Shown: positions 36,542-45,424 of the stretch, one piece after another | Numbering within the stretch: the stretch's first letter is position 1 | Layout of the letters: every line of letters starts with the position of its first letter | NCBI RefSeq assembly: GCF_913773735.1 | Contig: NZ_CAJYEB010000002.1 | Coordinates: forward strand, 62,001 to 126,000 | DNA length: 64,000 nt | DNA from: an uncultured Massilia sp. | GTDB taxonomy: Bacteria; Pseudomonadota; Gammaproteobacteria; Burkholderiales; Burkholderiaceae_D | Direction of reading: 5' to 3' | The notes under the pieces: generated by a model | The model's database searches: none | Seen by the model: only the letters and a program-made list of their open reading frames with translations | Told to the model about the DNA's origin: nothing | Made by a program: the position numbers and the translations under genes

Positions 36542-38988
36542 ACGGCACCTTTGCAACCAACGCCACCATGTCGCCGGCACACCAGTCTGCGCTCCAAATG
36601 GCTTCCTTGGGGATCCCGGTATTTCCTTTGTGGGGTGCCATCGATGGCAAATGCGCGTGCGGTGAGGCAAGCTGCCCTCACCCGGCCAAACACCCGCACC
36701 GCACCGCTTCGTTCAAGGAAGCGACTACCGATCCGACCGTCATCAACATCTGGTTCAGGGCACCTAATCTCAATGTCGGCGTACGCACCGGTGTTGAAAT
36801 TCTCGACAGCGGCAAAATGCTTGTGGTTGCCGACATGGATGACTACAAGGAAAGCGGCACCGATGACTTCGATGCGTTGATTGCCGAGAATAGCGTCCTG
36901 CCTGAAACCGCTGAAGTATTGACGGGCGGCGGCGGCCGTCACTTGTACTTCTGGGCAGATAAAAAGCTGGCCTTTGCAGGCAAGCTCGGCCGTAATATCG
37001 AGTTCAAGGTCAATGGCTATGTCGTTGGTCCTGGCTCGCTGCATGTGTCCGGCAAACGCTACGAATGGGAGGCATCCAGCGACCTGTTCGACAACCAAGA
37101 GATCGCAGACCTCCCGCAATGGATCGTCGACAAGTTTGCAAAAGGGCTGCGCGATGACCGCTTCGCCGTCGCTGTCGGAACCAACACGCTGTCGGACAAG
37201 GACTTGATCGAGATTCGGTGTGCGCTGGTGTACATCAAAGCCGATGACTACTACGATTGGATGCGTGTGCTGATGGCCTTGAAAAGCACGGGCGACGAAG
37301 TCCAGGGATTTGCAATTGCAGATCAATGGAGCCGCCGTAGCCCGAAGTACACCGTCGAAGGCATGCGCCAAAAGTGGCAACAGATCAAGCCGGAAGGCGG
37401 TATCACGCTCGGTACGCTCATCGACATGGGCCGCAAAGCCTATGCAGACGAGGCCAAAAAGGTGGATCTCTCGTTCCTGCTGAAAAGCCTGGACGGCGTG
37501 ATCGCATGGCTTCCCCCTGAGCCTCTCACGCTGGAAGTCGAGAACATTCCGTATCCCATCGACGCTTTGCCGGCGATTGTCGCTGACGCCGCGATCGAAG
37601 TGCAGCAGTTCGTCCAAGCTCCTATGGCAATGGTGGCCTGCTCGGCGATGGCCTCGGTCTCGGCAGCGTGCCAAGCTCGAAATGACGTCGAGCGTGCTCG
37701 TGGGCTGGATGGACCGAGCAGCCTGTACTTCTTGTCGGTGGCTGACTCGGGCGAACGTAAAAGCACGCTGGACGGCCATTTTTCGAAGCCGATTCGCGAT
37801 TACGAACAACGGCAAGCGAAGGAGGCCGAAGCTAACATGAAGGAATACACGGCGGACTTGGCCCACTGGACGAGCGTGAAGAAAGGGCTTGAGCAGGCGG
37901 CGACCAAGGGGGCAGAACACTCCGACAAAGGGAAAAGCAGCGAGAAAGATTTGCGGCAACGGCTCCGTGAGCATGAGCAGCAAAAACCCGCTGCGCCCGT
38001 CATTCCTCGTCTCATCTATCGCGACGCCACGCCTGAAGCATTGCTCCACTGCATCGCCAAGGAATGGCCGTCGGCTGCCCTGATGTCGTCTGAAGGCGGC
38101 ATTGTGTTCGGTGGTCACGGCATGAGCAAGGAAAGCATGATGCGCAACCTCGCCACTATCAATGAGCTGTGGGACGGCAAGACGATTCGCACGGACCGTC
38201 GTGCTGCCGACTCGTCGTATAGCGCTCATGGCCGCCTGACTGTCGCCATTCAAGTCCAGCACTCCGTGCTGAATGCATTCCTTGATGCGAGCGCCCAGCA
38301 AGCACGTGGCAGCGGCTTTCTCGCACGATTCTTGGTCGCGGCTCCCGAGTCGACCCAAGGTAAGCGCATGTTCACCGAAGCCCCGGAGCACTGGCCGATG
38401 CTGGAGCGCTATCGCGCACGTATCACCGAGCTGCTGAACCTGCCGCAATATATCGAGGATTGCCGCGTGAATCCTGCCCTCTTGCATCTGACGCAAGAAG
38501 CGAAACGCGTATGGATCACTTTCCATGACGAGATCGAAGTGCAACTGGATGACGACGGCGAGCTGCGTGACGTCCGTGACGTCGCCAGCAAAATCGCGGA
38601 CAACGCCGCTCGATTGGCTGCGCTCTTCCACGTTGTTGCAGGAGCCACGGGCGATATCGATGACAACACCATGAGGAATGCCTGCCGCATCGCACGTTGG
38701 CACCTGAACGAGTCGCGACGCCTGCTCAACACCCCAGCCACTCCTGCGGCAAGCAAAGCAAAGCGCTTGAACGACTGGCTCGTGACCAAGTTCAAACAAC
38801 AAGATATCGTGAAAATGTCGTTCACGGACATCCAGCACAATGGTCCCGCCGGGATGCGCAAAAAGGAAGACTTGAATCCGGTCCTCGATATCCTGGTTGA
38901 ACTGGGCCGCGTCAAGATGACGGTTGGTGCACCCCGCATGGTGCACGTCAACCCGGCATTGCTGAAGGAAGGCCCGCCGAACAAATAG
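36538..38988 (+). CDS. Prim-Pol / DUF3987 replication protein of the island
   Basis: An 816-aa primase-type protein. I set the start at GTG 36538 (GTGA overlap with the AlpA stop, AAGGAG ten bases upstream). The N-terminal bifunctional primase/polymerase domain has MASLGIPVFPL, a Cys-rich insertion (CACGEASCPHPAKHPH), the catalytic acidic pair in LVVADMDD and the GGGGRHLYFW motif. A PriCT-like linker follows (DYYDWMRVLMALKS), then a DUF3987/YfjI domain (SLYFLSVADSGERKST as Walker-A-like turn, SEGGIVFGGHGMSKE, ARFLVAAPES). It should prime and drive island replication from a nearby origin. Confidence 0.9.
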   Translation: MNGTFATNATMSPAHQSALQMASLGIPVFPLWGAIDGKCACGEASCPHPAKHPHRTASFKEATTDPTVINIWFRAPNLNVGVRTGVEILDSGKMLVVADMDDYKESGTDDFDALIAENSVLPETAEVLTGGGGRHLYFWADKKLAFAGKLGRNIEFKVNGYVVGPGSLHVSGKRYEWEASSDLFDNQEIADLPQWIVDKFAKGLRDDRFAVAVGTNTLSDKDLIEIRCALVYIKADDYYDWMRVLMALKSTGDEVQGFAIADQWSRRSPKYTVEGMRQKWQQIKPEGGITLGTLIDMGRKAYADEAKKVDLSFLLKSLDGVIAWLPPEPLTLEVENIPYPIDALPAIVADAAIEVQQFVQAPMAMVACSAMASVSAACQARNDVERARGLDGPSSLYFLSVADSGERKSTLDGHFSKPIRDYEQRQAKEAEANMKEYTADLAHWTSVKKGLEQAATKGAEHSDKGKSSEKDLRQRLREHEQQKPAAPVIPRLIYRDATPEALLHCIAKEWPSAALMSSEGGIVFGGHGMSKESMMRNLATINELWDGKTIRTDRRAADSSYSAHGRLTVAIQVQHSVLNAFLDASAQQARGSGFLARFLVAAPESTQGKRMFTEAPEHWPMLERYRARITELLNLPQYIEDCRVNPALLHLTQEAKRVWITFHDEIEVQLDDDGELRDVRDVASKIADNAARLAALFHVVAGATGDIDDNTMRNACRIARWHLNESRRLLNTPATPAASKAKRLNDWLVTKFKQQDIVKMSFTDIQHNGPAGMRKKEDLNPVLDILVELGRVKMTVGAPRMVHVNPALLKEGPPNK

Positions 38989-39760
38989 ATCCACGCGACG
39001 CGAGCCGCTGCTACAGCGATTCCTGCGATTCTGCTAAAGGAAGCATCTACAACCTGAATCGTCGTCGCAGAATCGCAGGAATAGCAGTAGCAGCGCGGCC
39101 AAGGAAAAGTCGAGCAGGCTGCCACAATCACGACGAATTTTTTCTTGGGCAAGAATCCAGCATCAGGGTCAAAGACAAGGGGGAAACGGCGGCGATGTGG
39201 AAAAGATGGGGGTGGGAGAATTAGAGAATTCAGAGGTTTTTTACGTATTATTTACCTCATTTCCCCTATGACAGCCCCCGCTAATTGCATTCTCAGAAGG
39301 TTATGAGAATGCTGGAGAGGGTTGCGTTCTCGTGCCTGTAGCGCGGCGGTGAATTTGGGGGGTGGAGGACTGATGCGGCCCACGATGTGCCTCACGCGCG
39401 CGCGCGGCGACCTGCCCCCGTGTGCCTACAATCTGTAGCCTCTGTGTCCTGACCGCCTGTGTCTTCGTTTTCAATTTGCTCAGGCAGACGTGCCCGCTTA
39501 TTGTCTTGGCCGCGAGCTGCTGATTCCCCCATAACTCTGCCAGTTCACACAGATTTTTACACAAGTCAGTGTGAAACCCTCATGAATGCTGAACTGCCGG
39601 CTTCCTAATTTAGGAATTGGGCAATGCGTTATGCCGAATAGCTTGAAAAAACGACCGGATGCACTCCAGGCATCAAACCGAGTGCACTACACCTATTAAT
39701 CGAGGTTTCGCCCTGTTCGAGGTGCCGGCATGAATCCGACGCCATCGCCAAGGCCTCGCC
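38989..39760. other. Non-coding AT-rich stretch with several palindromes
   Basis: About 770 bases without a supported gene. It starts with a large inverted repeat (39004-39096), then an AT-rich stretch (39190-39260, e.g. AGAGAATTCAGAGG, TTTTTTACGTATTATTTACC), a perfect 8-bp inverted repeat CATTCTCA/TGAGAATG (39288-39311) and the palindrome TTCCTAATTTAGGAA (39602-39616). The position directly after the replication gene suggests an origin or partition region. The minus-strand frame at 39301-39564 was not accepted. Confidence 0.5.
39004..39096. repeat. Large inverted repeat, candidate island origin
   Basis: GCCGCTGCTACAGCGATTCC-TGCGATTCTGC (39004-39034) and its near-complement in 39067-39096 form about 30-bp arms with three or four differences and a 32-base loop. 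The innermost 16 bases (ATTCCTGCGATTCTGC and complement) are perfect. It starts 15 bases after the Prim-Pol gene. Long inverted repeats beside the primase are known from satellite-phage origins. Confidence 0.5.
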
Positions 39761-40090
39761 ATGCGCATCGCAGGCCGCGACGTAGCCCAACGGGCCGGCG
39801 TGGCCTACAAGCCCGCCATCGACACCCTTGGCCGCATTATCGACGCCGGCCTCGTCGTGCGCTTCGGCCGCAAGTACAGCGCCGTGTGGCGCTCGCCGGC
39901 CAGCCGGCCGCCCACCCGCCCGACGCCCTCGCGGCCGTCGAGGCAGCGTGGCGGACGACCCCCACCCCCGAGGGGGGAGGCTCGAGCCCCCCCCGGCCTC
40001 GTGAACATTTATCGACGCTCCCGTCAAAAATTTTTCGGCCATAGAAAAGTCGAAAAATTTCTTTGGCGCGCGTCTACAAAACTCGCTTGA
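39761..40090 (+). pseudogene. Possible remnant of a small winged-helix protein
   Basis: Residues 1-45 of this 109-aa frame look like a winged helix (MRIAGRDVAQRAGVAYKPAI-DTLGRIIDAGLVVRFGRKYSAVWRS). The second half is low-complexity Pro/Arg from a very G+C-rich patch and is unlikely to be real. Just upstream, a different frame reads DAIAKAS, which would fit the preceding helix of such a domain, so the gene may be frameshifted near 39755. Local GC is much higher than in the rest of the island. Confidence 0.35.
40028..40060. repeat. Inverted repeat AAATTTTTCG / CGAAAAATTT
   Basis: A perfect 10-bp inverted repeat with a 13-base spacer, at the right side of the G+C-rich patch and upstream of the ABC-3C operon. 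It has no T-run on the plus strand sufficient for a normal terminator; the role is unknown. Confidence 0.5.
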
Positions 40091-40167
40091 ATTCCTTGGG
40101 TAGGAGTAATGGTTTTTATCGACTACATAATGCAAGTGCTGTTAGCATATATCGAATATTGATTAAA

Positions 40168-40187
40168 TACTGTATTTATATACAGTA
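40168..40187. promoter_or_regulatory. LexA (SOS) box upstream of the ABC-3C operon
   Basis: TACTGTATTTATATACAGTA: CTGT-N8-ACAG with perfect 8-bp arms. It differs from the ideal E. coli-type LexA operator TACTGTATATATATACAGTA at a single central base. Betaproteobacterial LexA uses this same CTGT-N8-ACAG pattern. It sits 111 bases before the start of the first conflict-system gene, in an AT-rich segment that suits a promoter. Confidence 0.8.
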
Positions 40188-40298
40188 AATAAATAACGGT
40201 ATGTACCCTTCACGCCAAGTGGTATCTAATTGATTTGCTGATGTGTCACGAGGCGATGCGCGTGCTCAGTCTGCTATCAAGTCGTTGGTCGTGGAAGC

Positions 40299-41540
40299 AT
40301 GCCCATCATTAAAATATGTATGGATACGACACAATCCCTGAATACTACGCTACCTGGCGCCGCTCCCTTGCCGTTCGACGCAACTTTGCTATTCAAGGCG
40401 CTCCAGTACCAGCTGCTCGTCGCCGTAGAGTACTGCTACGACCTAGCGCCCGATGAGTCTCTGTGGCTTGAAGTTATGGGTGATGTCACGGTTCCTGGCA
40501 AAACACAGACCGAGGTCAAGCTCTACTCTGACAATCTCACTGACAGTCACGCCAATTTCTGGAACACCCTGAAAAACTGGCTCCATGAGAATTTTGATCG
40601 TACGTCCTTCAAGACGCTGGTGCTGCTGACGACGCAGGAATTCGGTGCACAAACCTTGCTTAAGGGATGGAACGCGGCTTCAGCAGCAGAACGGCTGTCG
40701 ATCATGGAGCACATCGTTGCGGGCTCGCAGGCCAATGCCGGCAATCAGGCATCAAACGAGCCGGAGGTAGACGAGGGGGCCAATAAGCCCTCGAAATCTC
40801 AGAAGCTTCAACAGTACGTAATGGATCCTAAGCGCCGGGATGCATTGATGGAAGTGTTGGAGCGGATGCAGATCACGACCGGTGCAGAATCACTGGAGCA
40901 ACGCCTGAAGAGCTATGAGACCCGCCACCTCAAGCCTATCCGACCGTCTAAATACCGGCCCCTCATCCACGAGTTGTTGGGATTCATGTGCAGCCCAGAT
41001 CTTGTGATCAATGGATGGCAGATCACGTACCAAGCATTTACTGACAAATTGTCAGAGCTAACGCACCGGTACATGAAACACCCAAAAACCTTTCCTTCAG
41101 TGGACATGGCGGCGCTCAAGAAGAGCATCGACATCGAGGAAATTCGGCCCATGCGATTTGCGCATAAAATTCTGGAAATCGGCGGCGAACAGCAGTTGAA
41201 GAGGGCAGCGCTGCACAGGGTAGTCGCCCAGACCACGATCTCCGATCTGTACACCGACGGTGTGCTGTTCAAACCTATGATGGATCTCTACCTCAGCAAT
41301 CATCTAACTCAACACAAGTATGGGCGTGAGCTAGCCATGGTGGATTGTGCTGGAATCACCTGTTCGACCGAGCTAAGCACCAGATCCATGAAGTTTTTTC
41401 TTATGCGCAACGGCTTGCCTACCGATTCGTTTTGCGGCCTGGAACACACGATGCCCGAATTCCGTAATGGCATTTATCACATGCTTGCAGGAGAACAACC
41501 TGAGGATGAGGATGATGAGTTTCACTGGAGGCTCTGGTGA
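40299..41540 (+). CDS. ABC-3C system effector: candidate PD-(D/E)xK nuclease with ABC-3C C-terminal domain
   Basis: A 413-aa protein, first of three overlapping genes. The N-terminal about 130 residues resemble the Cap4/DUF4297-type dsDNA nuclease: LQYQLLVAVEYCYDL, then GDV (Asp62) and TEVKLY (Glu72, Lys74) as a D-x(n)-ExK active site, then TDSHANFWNTLKNWL and TLVLLTTQEFG. A charged linker (about 145-170) leads to a helical C-terminal domain (about 200-400) that I take as the ABC-3C-specific domain. By analogy it would cut DNA when released by the ATPase. The start at 40299 is weakly supported; ATG 40320 is an alternative. The stop overlaps the next start (TGATG). Confidence 0.75.
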   Translation: MPIIKICMDTTQSLNTTLPGAAPLPFDATLLFKALQYQLLVAVEYCYDLAPDESLWLEVMGDVTVPGKTQTEVKLYSDNLTDSHANFWNTLKNWLHENFDRTSFKTLVLLTTQEFGAQTLLKGWNAASAAERLSIMEHIVAGSQANAGNQASNEPEVDEGANKPSKSQKLQQYVMDPKRRDALMEVLERMQITTGAESLEQRLKSYETRHLKPIRPSKYRPLIHELLGFMCSPDLVINGWQITYQAFTDKLSELTHRYMKHPKTFPSVDMAALKKSIDIEEIRPMRFAHKILEIGGEQQLKRAALHRVVAQTTISDLYTDGVLFKPMMDLYLSNHLTQHKYGRELAMVDCAGITCSTELSTRSMKFFLMRNGLPTDSFCGLEHTMPEFRNGIYHMLAGEQPEDEDDEFHWRLW

Positions 41541-42001
41541 TGACCACGCAAGTCTCTGACCACCTGTACACCCTGCACAGAACGCCTTTCGCACTGGCAC
41601 CCGTCATCCAGAGTTTCTATCAGCACTGGGAACCGGTTGAGAAGGATATTTTGCTCAGCTATCTGATCCTTCCCATCGTCACCTACAAGCCAATGCATGC
41701 CTTCTTGAACAGGGCTCGGCGTGACAGCTCGATTCGAACCATGGCTTCAGATGCTGAGAGGCTTATCGGCCTGGCGATGCGTGTGGAGGAGTTTAAACCC
41801 ATCACCAACGCTGCCATGCTGATTCTGACTGCTGAGAACAGTTTGGAGATCACCCCCGAGCTGTCGGTACGGTCGCTCCAGAAGCCGCAATCCATCAATT
41901 CGGACAAATCGTTGTTGAAGTACAGCCAGAAGCTGGCCATGGTGCTTTCTGGTGAAAACGTTGTTTCTATCTACAGGATGTTGGGAGTTAAATCGCTATG
42001 A
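41537..42001 (+). CDS. ABC-3C system middle component
   Basis: A 154-aa all-helical protein ([60 protein letters not shown]). The pattern LLSYLILP, a polar middle and a C-terminal WxxGVKSL-type end fits the small middle component that joins effector and ATPase in three-component ABC systems. The start is GTG 41537 or, more likely, ATG 41540, which overlaps the effector stop as TGATG; its stop overlaps the ATPase start as ATGA. Such double overlap implies a fixed-ratio complex. Confidence 0.75.
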   Translation: MMTTQVSDHLYTLHRTPFALAPVIQSFYQHWEPVEKDILLSYLILPIVTYKPMHAFLNRARRDSSIRTMASDAERLIGLAMRVEEFKPITNAAMLILTAENSLEITPELSVRSLQKPQSINSDKSLLKYSQKLAMVLSGENVVSIYRMLGVKSL

Positions 42002-44001
42002 AGTGTTACGTAAGCTACCTCGGTGTCGTGGACAAGGATAATGACGTTCACTACGTACTTCTCGCTCCAGGTCTCAATATCATCACCGGTAAGTCCTCTA
42101 AAGGTAAGAGTGCCATCCTCGATATCTTCGATTACTGCCTGGGCAGCTCGGAGGACACGATCCCTGAGGGCATCATCACGGATCGCGCCAAGTACTTCTT
42201 CACCGTGCTGCGCTTTGCGACCATGGCCGTTGTCGTAGGGCGGGTAGCGGCCAGCAACCGGTGCTTTCTGCGCGAGATTTCCGGGCCAGCAGTGGACAAC
42301 GTTCTTCCTCTGGTTGAGGACGTAGACACCTTTTTTGCCTCGAATTTCTTTCAGCCAAAGGCCGATTTTCTGAAGAGCTTGGGTCGGTATTTCGGTGTTA
42401 CTCTAGAGAACATCGACACCGATCCTTTGCAGCAGGAAATGACTGGCAAATGGAGTCCGACGCCCTCCGTTCGGAGTTTCCCATCCTTCATGCTGCAGCA
42501 TCAGAACTTGGTGGCTAACCGGCATGCGGTCTTTTACCGCTTTGAAGAAAAGCGCAAACGCGACCAAGCCATCGATCACTTCAAGATCTTCATGGACATC
42601 GTTGGTGAGGACTACTTCGACCTTGCGAAGCTGCGCACCGAGGCCATGTATGAATTCAAGCGTGCCAAGGCGCAGATCCCAAAGCAGGACAAGATTAAGG
42701 CTGATTACATCACCGAGATCGACACCCTGCTGAAGGAGTATCAGGCTTTGGCCGGCCTGCCGTTAACGGAGCTCACGGCTGAGGAAATCTGGACGAAGCC
42801 TAAGCCAGCACTGGAGCGCCTCACTGGTGCTTCGGTCCGGGTAGATGGCCTGTCCAATGCATTTGAAACTCGACGCAACGAACTGCACGACCGCAAAGCT
42901 GAATTGATGGCCAGCATTCAGAAAGCGCTCAATACCCGCTACCTGCTGAACGTCTCTACTGAGCAGGCTACAGGCTTTGCCAACTCGGTAACCACGCTAC
43001 CAATACCTAAGGCCGCCAACCTTGAACATGCGGTCTGCCCCGTTTGCGCGGCGCAGTCGGATGTGGCTGAGGATGAAGCGAACAAGCTGTCGGCAGCGAT
43101 TCACTGGCTGAACGACGAGCTCAAGGTGTCCACCTATGCTCGCGAAGGTTTTGGAGAGGAGCGCCGGGCAGTCGATGCGGAACTCAAAAAACTTCGCAAG
43201 GAATTGGCACTGGTTGAGCAGGCACTGAAGCCGCTTGATCAGGAAGCTGACCGGCTTGAGAAGTCTAAGTCCGTGGATGGTGCTGCTCAGAAGACCAAGA
43301 TCAAGTTGGAGCTCACCATTGAGAAGCGGATTGCGAACCCACCGTCAGAAGCCAAGGCGATGGTCGACTTCTGGGAAAAGGAGGTTGAAAAGTACGATCT
43401 GCAGATGGCCCAGTTCGATGTGGAGTCGAAGCTGTGGGCGCTGGGAAACGACATCAACCAGAAAATGAAGGCGTTCGGCAAGCACTTCGACTTCGAAGAG
43501 ACATACAAAAATGGCTCTCTGAAGTTTGATGTCGATACCTTCGATCTCTGGCATGAAAAGCCCATTGCTGGGGGGCATGTGAAAAAGGTGTTTCTGCGCT
43601 CCATGGGCAGCGGTGCAAACTGGCTGTACTCGCACCTGACGCTGTTCATGGCACTGCATTACCAGTTCGCTGCGCATCCCAAGTGCAAGGTGCCGCCAAT
43701 CCTTTTCTTGGATCAGCCGACGCAAGTCTACTTCCCTTCCACCGACAATGCTGAAGCCTTCAAGGCCGATGAGCTACGCGGGGATCGGAGTACCACCAAG
43801 ACGGTCGATGAAGACGTAGACGCTGTATCGAAGATGTTTACTAACCTGGCTAACTTCTGCGACACGACGTTCAGGGAAACCGGCGTCAACCCGCAGATCA
43901 TTGTTTGTGATCACGCAGATGGCCTGCCGATGCAGGGCAACTATGTCTTCGAGGACTTCGTCCGTGCGCGTTGGAGAACGCGCGGTTTGATTACCGAGTA
44001 A
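41998..44001 (+). CDS. ABC-3C system ATPase, DUF3732 family, Rad50-like with CPVC hook
   Basis: A 667-aa SMC/Rad50-type ATPase. Walker A is GKSSKGKS (31-38) in [20 protein letters not shown]. The signature-like motif MGSGANW is near 536-542, Walker B is [15 protein letters not shown] (Asp572, with Gln573 where canonical ABC proteins have Glu), and an H-loop-like CDHADG is at 637-642. Between the ATP halves lies a coiled coil (about 180-500) with a central CPVC (347-350), like a zinc hook. This set defines DUF3732 proteins, the ATPase of ABC-3C conflict systems. It should sense invading or damaged DNA and control the effector gene two positions upstream. Confidence 0.88.
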   Translation: MKCYVSYLGVVDKDNDVHYVLLAPGLNIITGKSSKGKSAILDIFDYCLGSSEDTIPEGIITDRAKYFFTVLRFATMAVVVGRVAASNRCFLREISGPAVDNVLPLVEDVDTFFASNFFQPKADFLKSLGRYFGVTLENIDTDPLQQEMTGKWSPTPSVRSFPSFMLQHQNLVANRHAVFYRFEEKRKRDQAIDHFKIFMDIVGEDYFDLAKLRTEAMYEFKRAKAQIPKQDKIKADYITEIDTLLKEYQALAGLPLTELTAEEIWTKPKPALERLTGASVRVDGLSNAFETRRNELHDRKAELMASIQKALNTRYLLNVSTEQATGFANSVTTLPIPKAANLEHAVCPVCAAQSDVAEDEANKLSAAIHWLNDELKVSTYAREGFGEERRAVDAELKKLRKELALVEQALKPLDQEADRLEKSKSVDGAAQKTKIKLELTIEKRIANPPSEAKAMVDFWEKEVEKYDLQMAQFDVESKLWALGNDINQKMKAFGKHFDFEETYKNGSLKFDVDTFDLWHEKPIAGGHVKKVFLRSMGSGANWLYSHLTLFMALHYQFAAHPKCKVPPILFLDQPTQVYFPSTDNAEAFKADELRGDRSTTKTVDEDVDAVSKMFTNLANFCDTTFRETGVNPQIIVCDHADGLPMQGNYVFEDFVRARWRTRGLITE

Positions 44002-44075
44002 CTGAACATCAACCAAGAAGGGGACAAATTTATATTCCGTCCGTCCCTTTGGCCCGGTTTACGTCGCCTGTGAAC

Positions 44076-44100
44076 GCCTGTAATGGGTCGAAAGCGGCAC
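44076..44100. repeat. Degenerate copy of the 24-nt dispersed palindrome
   Basis: GCCTGTAATGGGTCGAAAGC-GGCAC. The core AATGGGTCGAAAGCGG matches the copies at 45427, 48382 and 48942; the left GTCCGC arm has decayed. Confidence 0.45.
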
Positions 44101-44262
44101 GCATTGGACGACTGCAACTGGCCAGGAGCAAACCTTCAGTTCCAAACGTGAATGGCCGAGCCAAACCCATGGCAACAAGTGATCCTTGCTCAACGACCGA
44201 GTTCCGCCATTAATAACTGGATGACAATATTGTTTAAGCACAATAACGAGAGGCAAACGCTT

Positions 44263-45021
44263 ATGCAACGAGAGCTTTATAAGCGCACGTATTTCAATGA
44301 GGGGGAAATCCCAAAGTGGCGCTGCCCAACCTGCTTAACAGGAAGACTAACTTTACATGAAAAGCTTTTTGTAGCTGACAATGCTGCAACGCGCAGAGAT
44401 ATTAATGAGGACTATTTCGACGCTGAACAGATCAGTCGGGTTTTTACCGGTGCCCTATGCTGCGCTAATTGCGGGGAAACAGTTGTATTCTCTGGCAGCG
44501 GCGGCGTAGAACGCGAATATTCTCACGAAAATGATGACTACGAATGGGTCAACTATTACGTACCTCGTTTCTTTTATCCAGCGCTGAAAATAATTGGTAT
44601 GCCAGAACACGCATCCATACCAAAAGATATGGAAAAAGCGATCTCAGCATCTTTTTCGGTGTTTTGGAGCAATCTAGACTCCTGTGCCAATCGACTAAGA
44701 ACAGCAATCGAGTTGCTCCTCGACAGCATGGCTGTTGTCCGGAAAGTAAATCCAAACGTAACGAAGGAGCTGACCTTGCATCAGCGCATCGAACGGATCG
44801 ATAGCGTGCAATATCCCCATGTCCAACAGATGTTGGAGGCAATCAAGCTCGTCGGCAATGACGGATCACATGATTTAGGCCAAGTTCCCCGCGAGGATAT
44901 TCTTTCTTGCTACGAAATCTTGGAGCATGCTCTGGAATTGGTCTATCCGCCACCCAGCAAAACTCCGCTCATTGCACAAATGGCACAAAAACTGATTGAT
45001 AAAAGTTCTACGAGGCAATAG
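44263..45021 (+). CDS. DUF4145-type protein with N-terminal zinc ribbon
   Basis: A protein of about 252 aa (289 aa if the ATG at 44152 is used; GAGAGG favours 44263). The N-terminus holds two Cys pairs, RCPTC and CCANC, as a zinc ribbon. The rest is helical and ends in the DUF4145 signature LVGNDGSHDLGQVPREDIL (GNxxxH) with a HEPN-like look (NRLRTAIELLLDSMAV upstream). DUF4145 proteins are frequent in restriction-modification and defence islands, and some have HEPN-type RNase character; the activity here is unknown. It lies 260 bases after the ABC-3C ATPase on the same strand and may be an accessory. Confidence 0.75.
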   Translation: MQRELYKRTYFNEGEIPKWRCPTCLTGRLTLHEKLFVADNAATRRDINEDYFDAEQISRVFTGALCCANCGETVVFSGSGGVEREYSHENDDYEWVNYYVPRFFYPALKIIGMPEHASIPKDMEKAISASFSVFWSNLDSCANRLRTAIELLLDSMAVVRKVNPNVTKELTLHQRIERIDSVQYPHVQQMLEAIKLVGNDGSHDLGQVPREDILSCYEILEHALELVYPPPSKTPLIAQMAQKLIDKSSTRQ

Positions 45022-45223
45022 TCTGTAGACTGATCACTCAGCAAAGTGTGGGGCATACGTAATACCTACGTTGTTAAGCGCGCGTTTCAGGTCGAGTCCG
45101 GCCTACCGTGACAGTCCGTGAACTACGCAACTTAACAAGCTGGTATGCTGGTTCGAATGACCGAGCTCGGCCATGAGCAGACGTCCCGCTTATACTCACT
45201 TTCCCTCAGGATGAACTCGTGAC

Positions 45224-45424
45224 ATGGACCAAGATCCATCCCCCTACCTGGCAATGAAGCAGCGCGGCGCATCCGCCGAGGAGGTATATCGGCAGGCTCG
45301 GGAGGACGGATTCAAACGACACGAGTGTCTCCTTTTGATAATGGGTGTTTTCGACCTCGAGATGTCCGTAGCTCGAGACATTGGGCATGGGATTTGGCGA
45401 AGAGACCAGGACCTACACCTGTGA
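45224..45424 (+). CDS. Small hypothetical protein
   Basis: A 66-aa frame, MDQDPSPYLAMKQRGASAEEVYRQAREDGFKRHECLLLIMGVFDLEMSVARDIGHG and a short tail. The composition (amphipathic helices, SAEEVYRQAREDGF) is protein-like, and it resembles short gammaproteobacterial orphan proteins. The ribosome site is weak, and the end runs into the dispersed palindrome at 45427, so the C-terminus may be truncated. Function unknown. Confidence 0.45.
   Translation: MDQDPSPYLAMKQRGASAEEVYRQAREDGFKRHECLLLIMGVFDLEMSVARDIGHGIWRRDQDLHL

Noticed and set aside
39301..39564. 87-aa minus-strand frame in the island non-coding stretch
   Set aside because: Only the first half looks slightly protein-like; no ribosome site, no recognisable motif, and it overlaps the candidate origin region.
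39629..40135. 168-aa minus-strand frame
   Set aside because: Low-complexity Arg/Gly/Pro produced by the G+C-rich patch; the plus strand gives a better, though broken, winged-helix reading.
45073..45136. GTTAAGC ... ACTTAAC with inverted TTGTTAAG/CTTAACAA, integron attC-like
   Set aside because: The core sites are in the wrong order (GTTRRRY before RYYYAAC on both strands), there is no L'/L'' structure, and no integron integrase is nearby.
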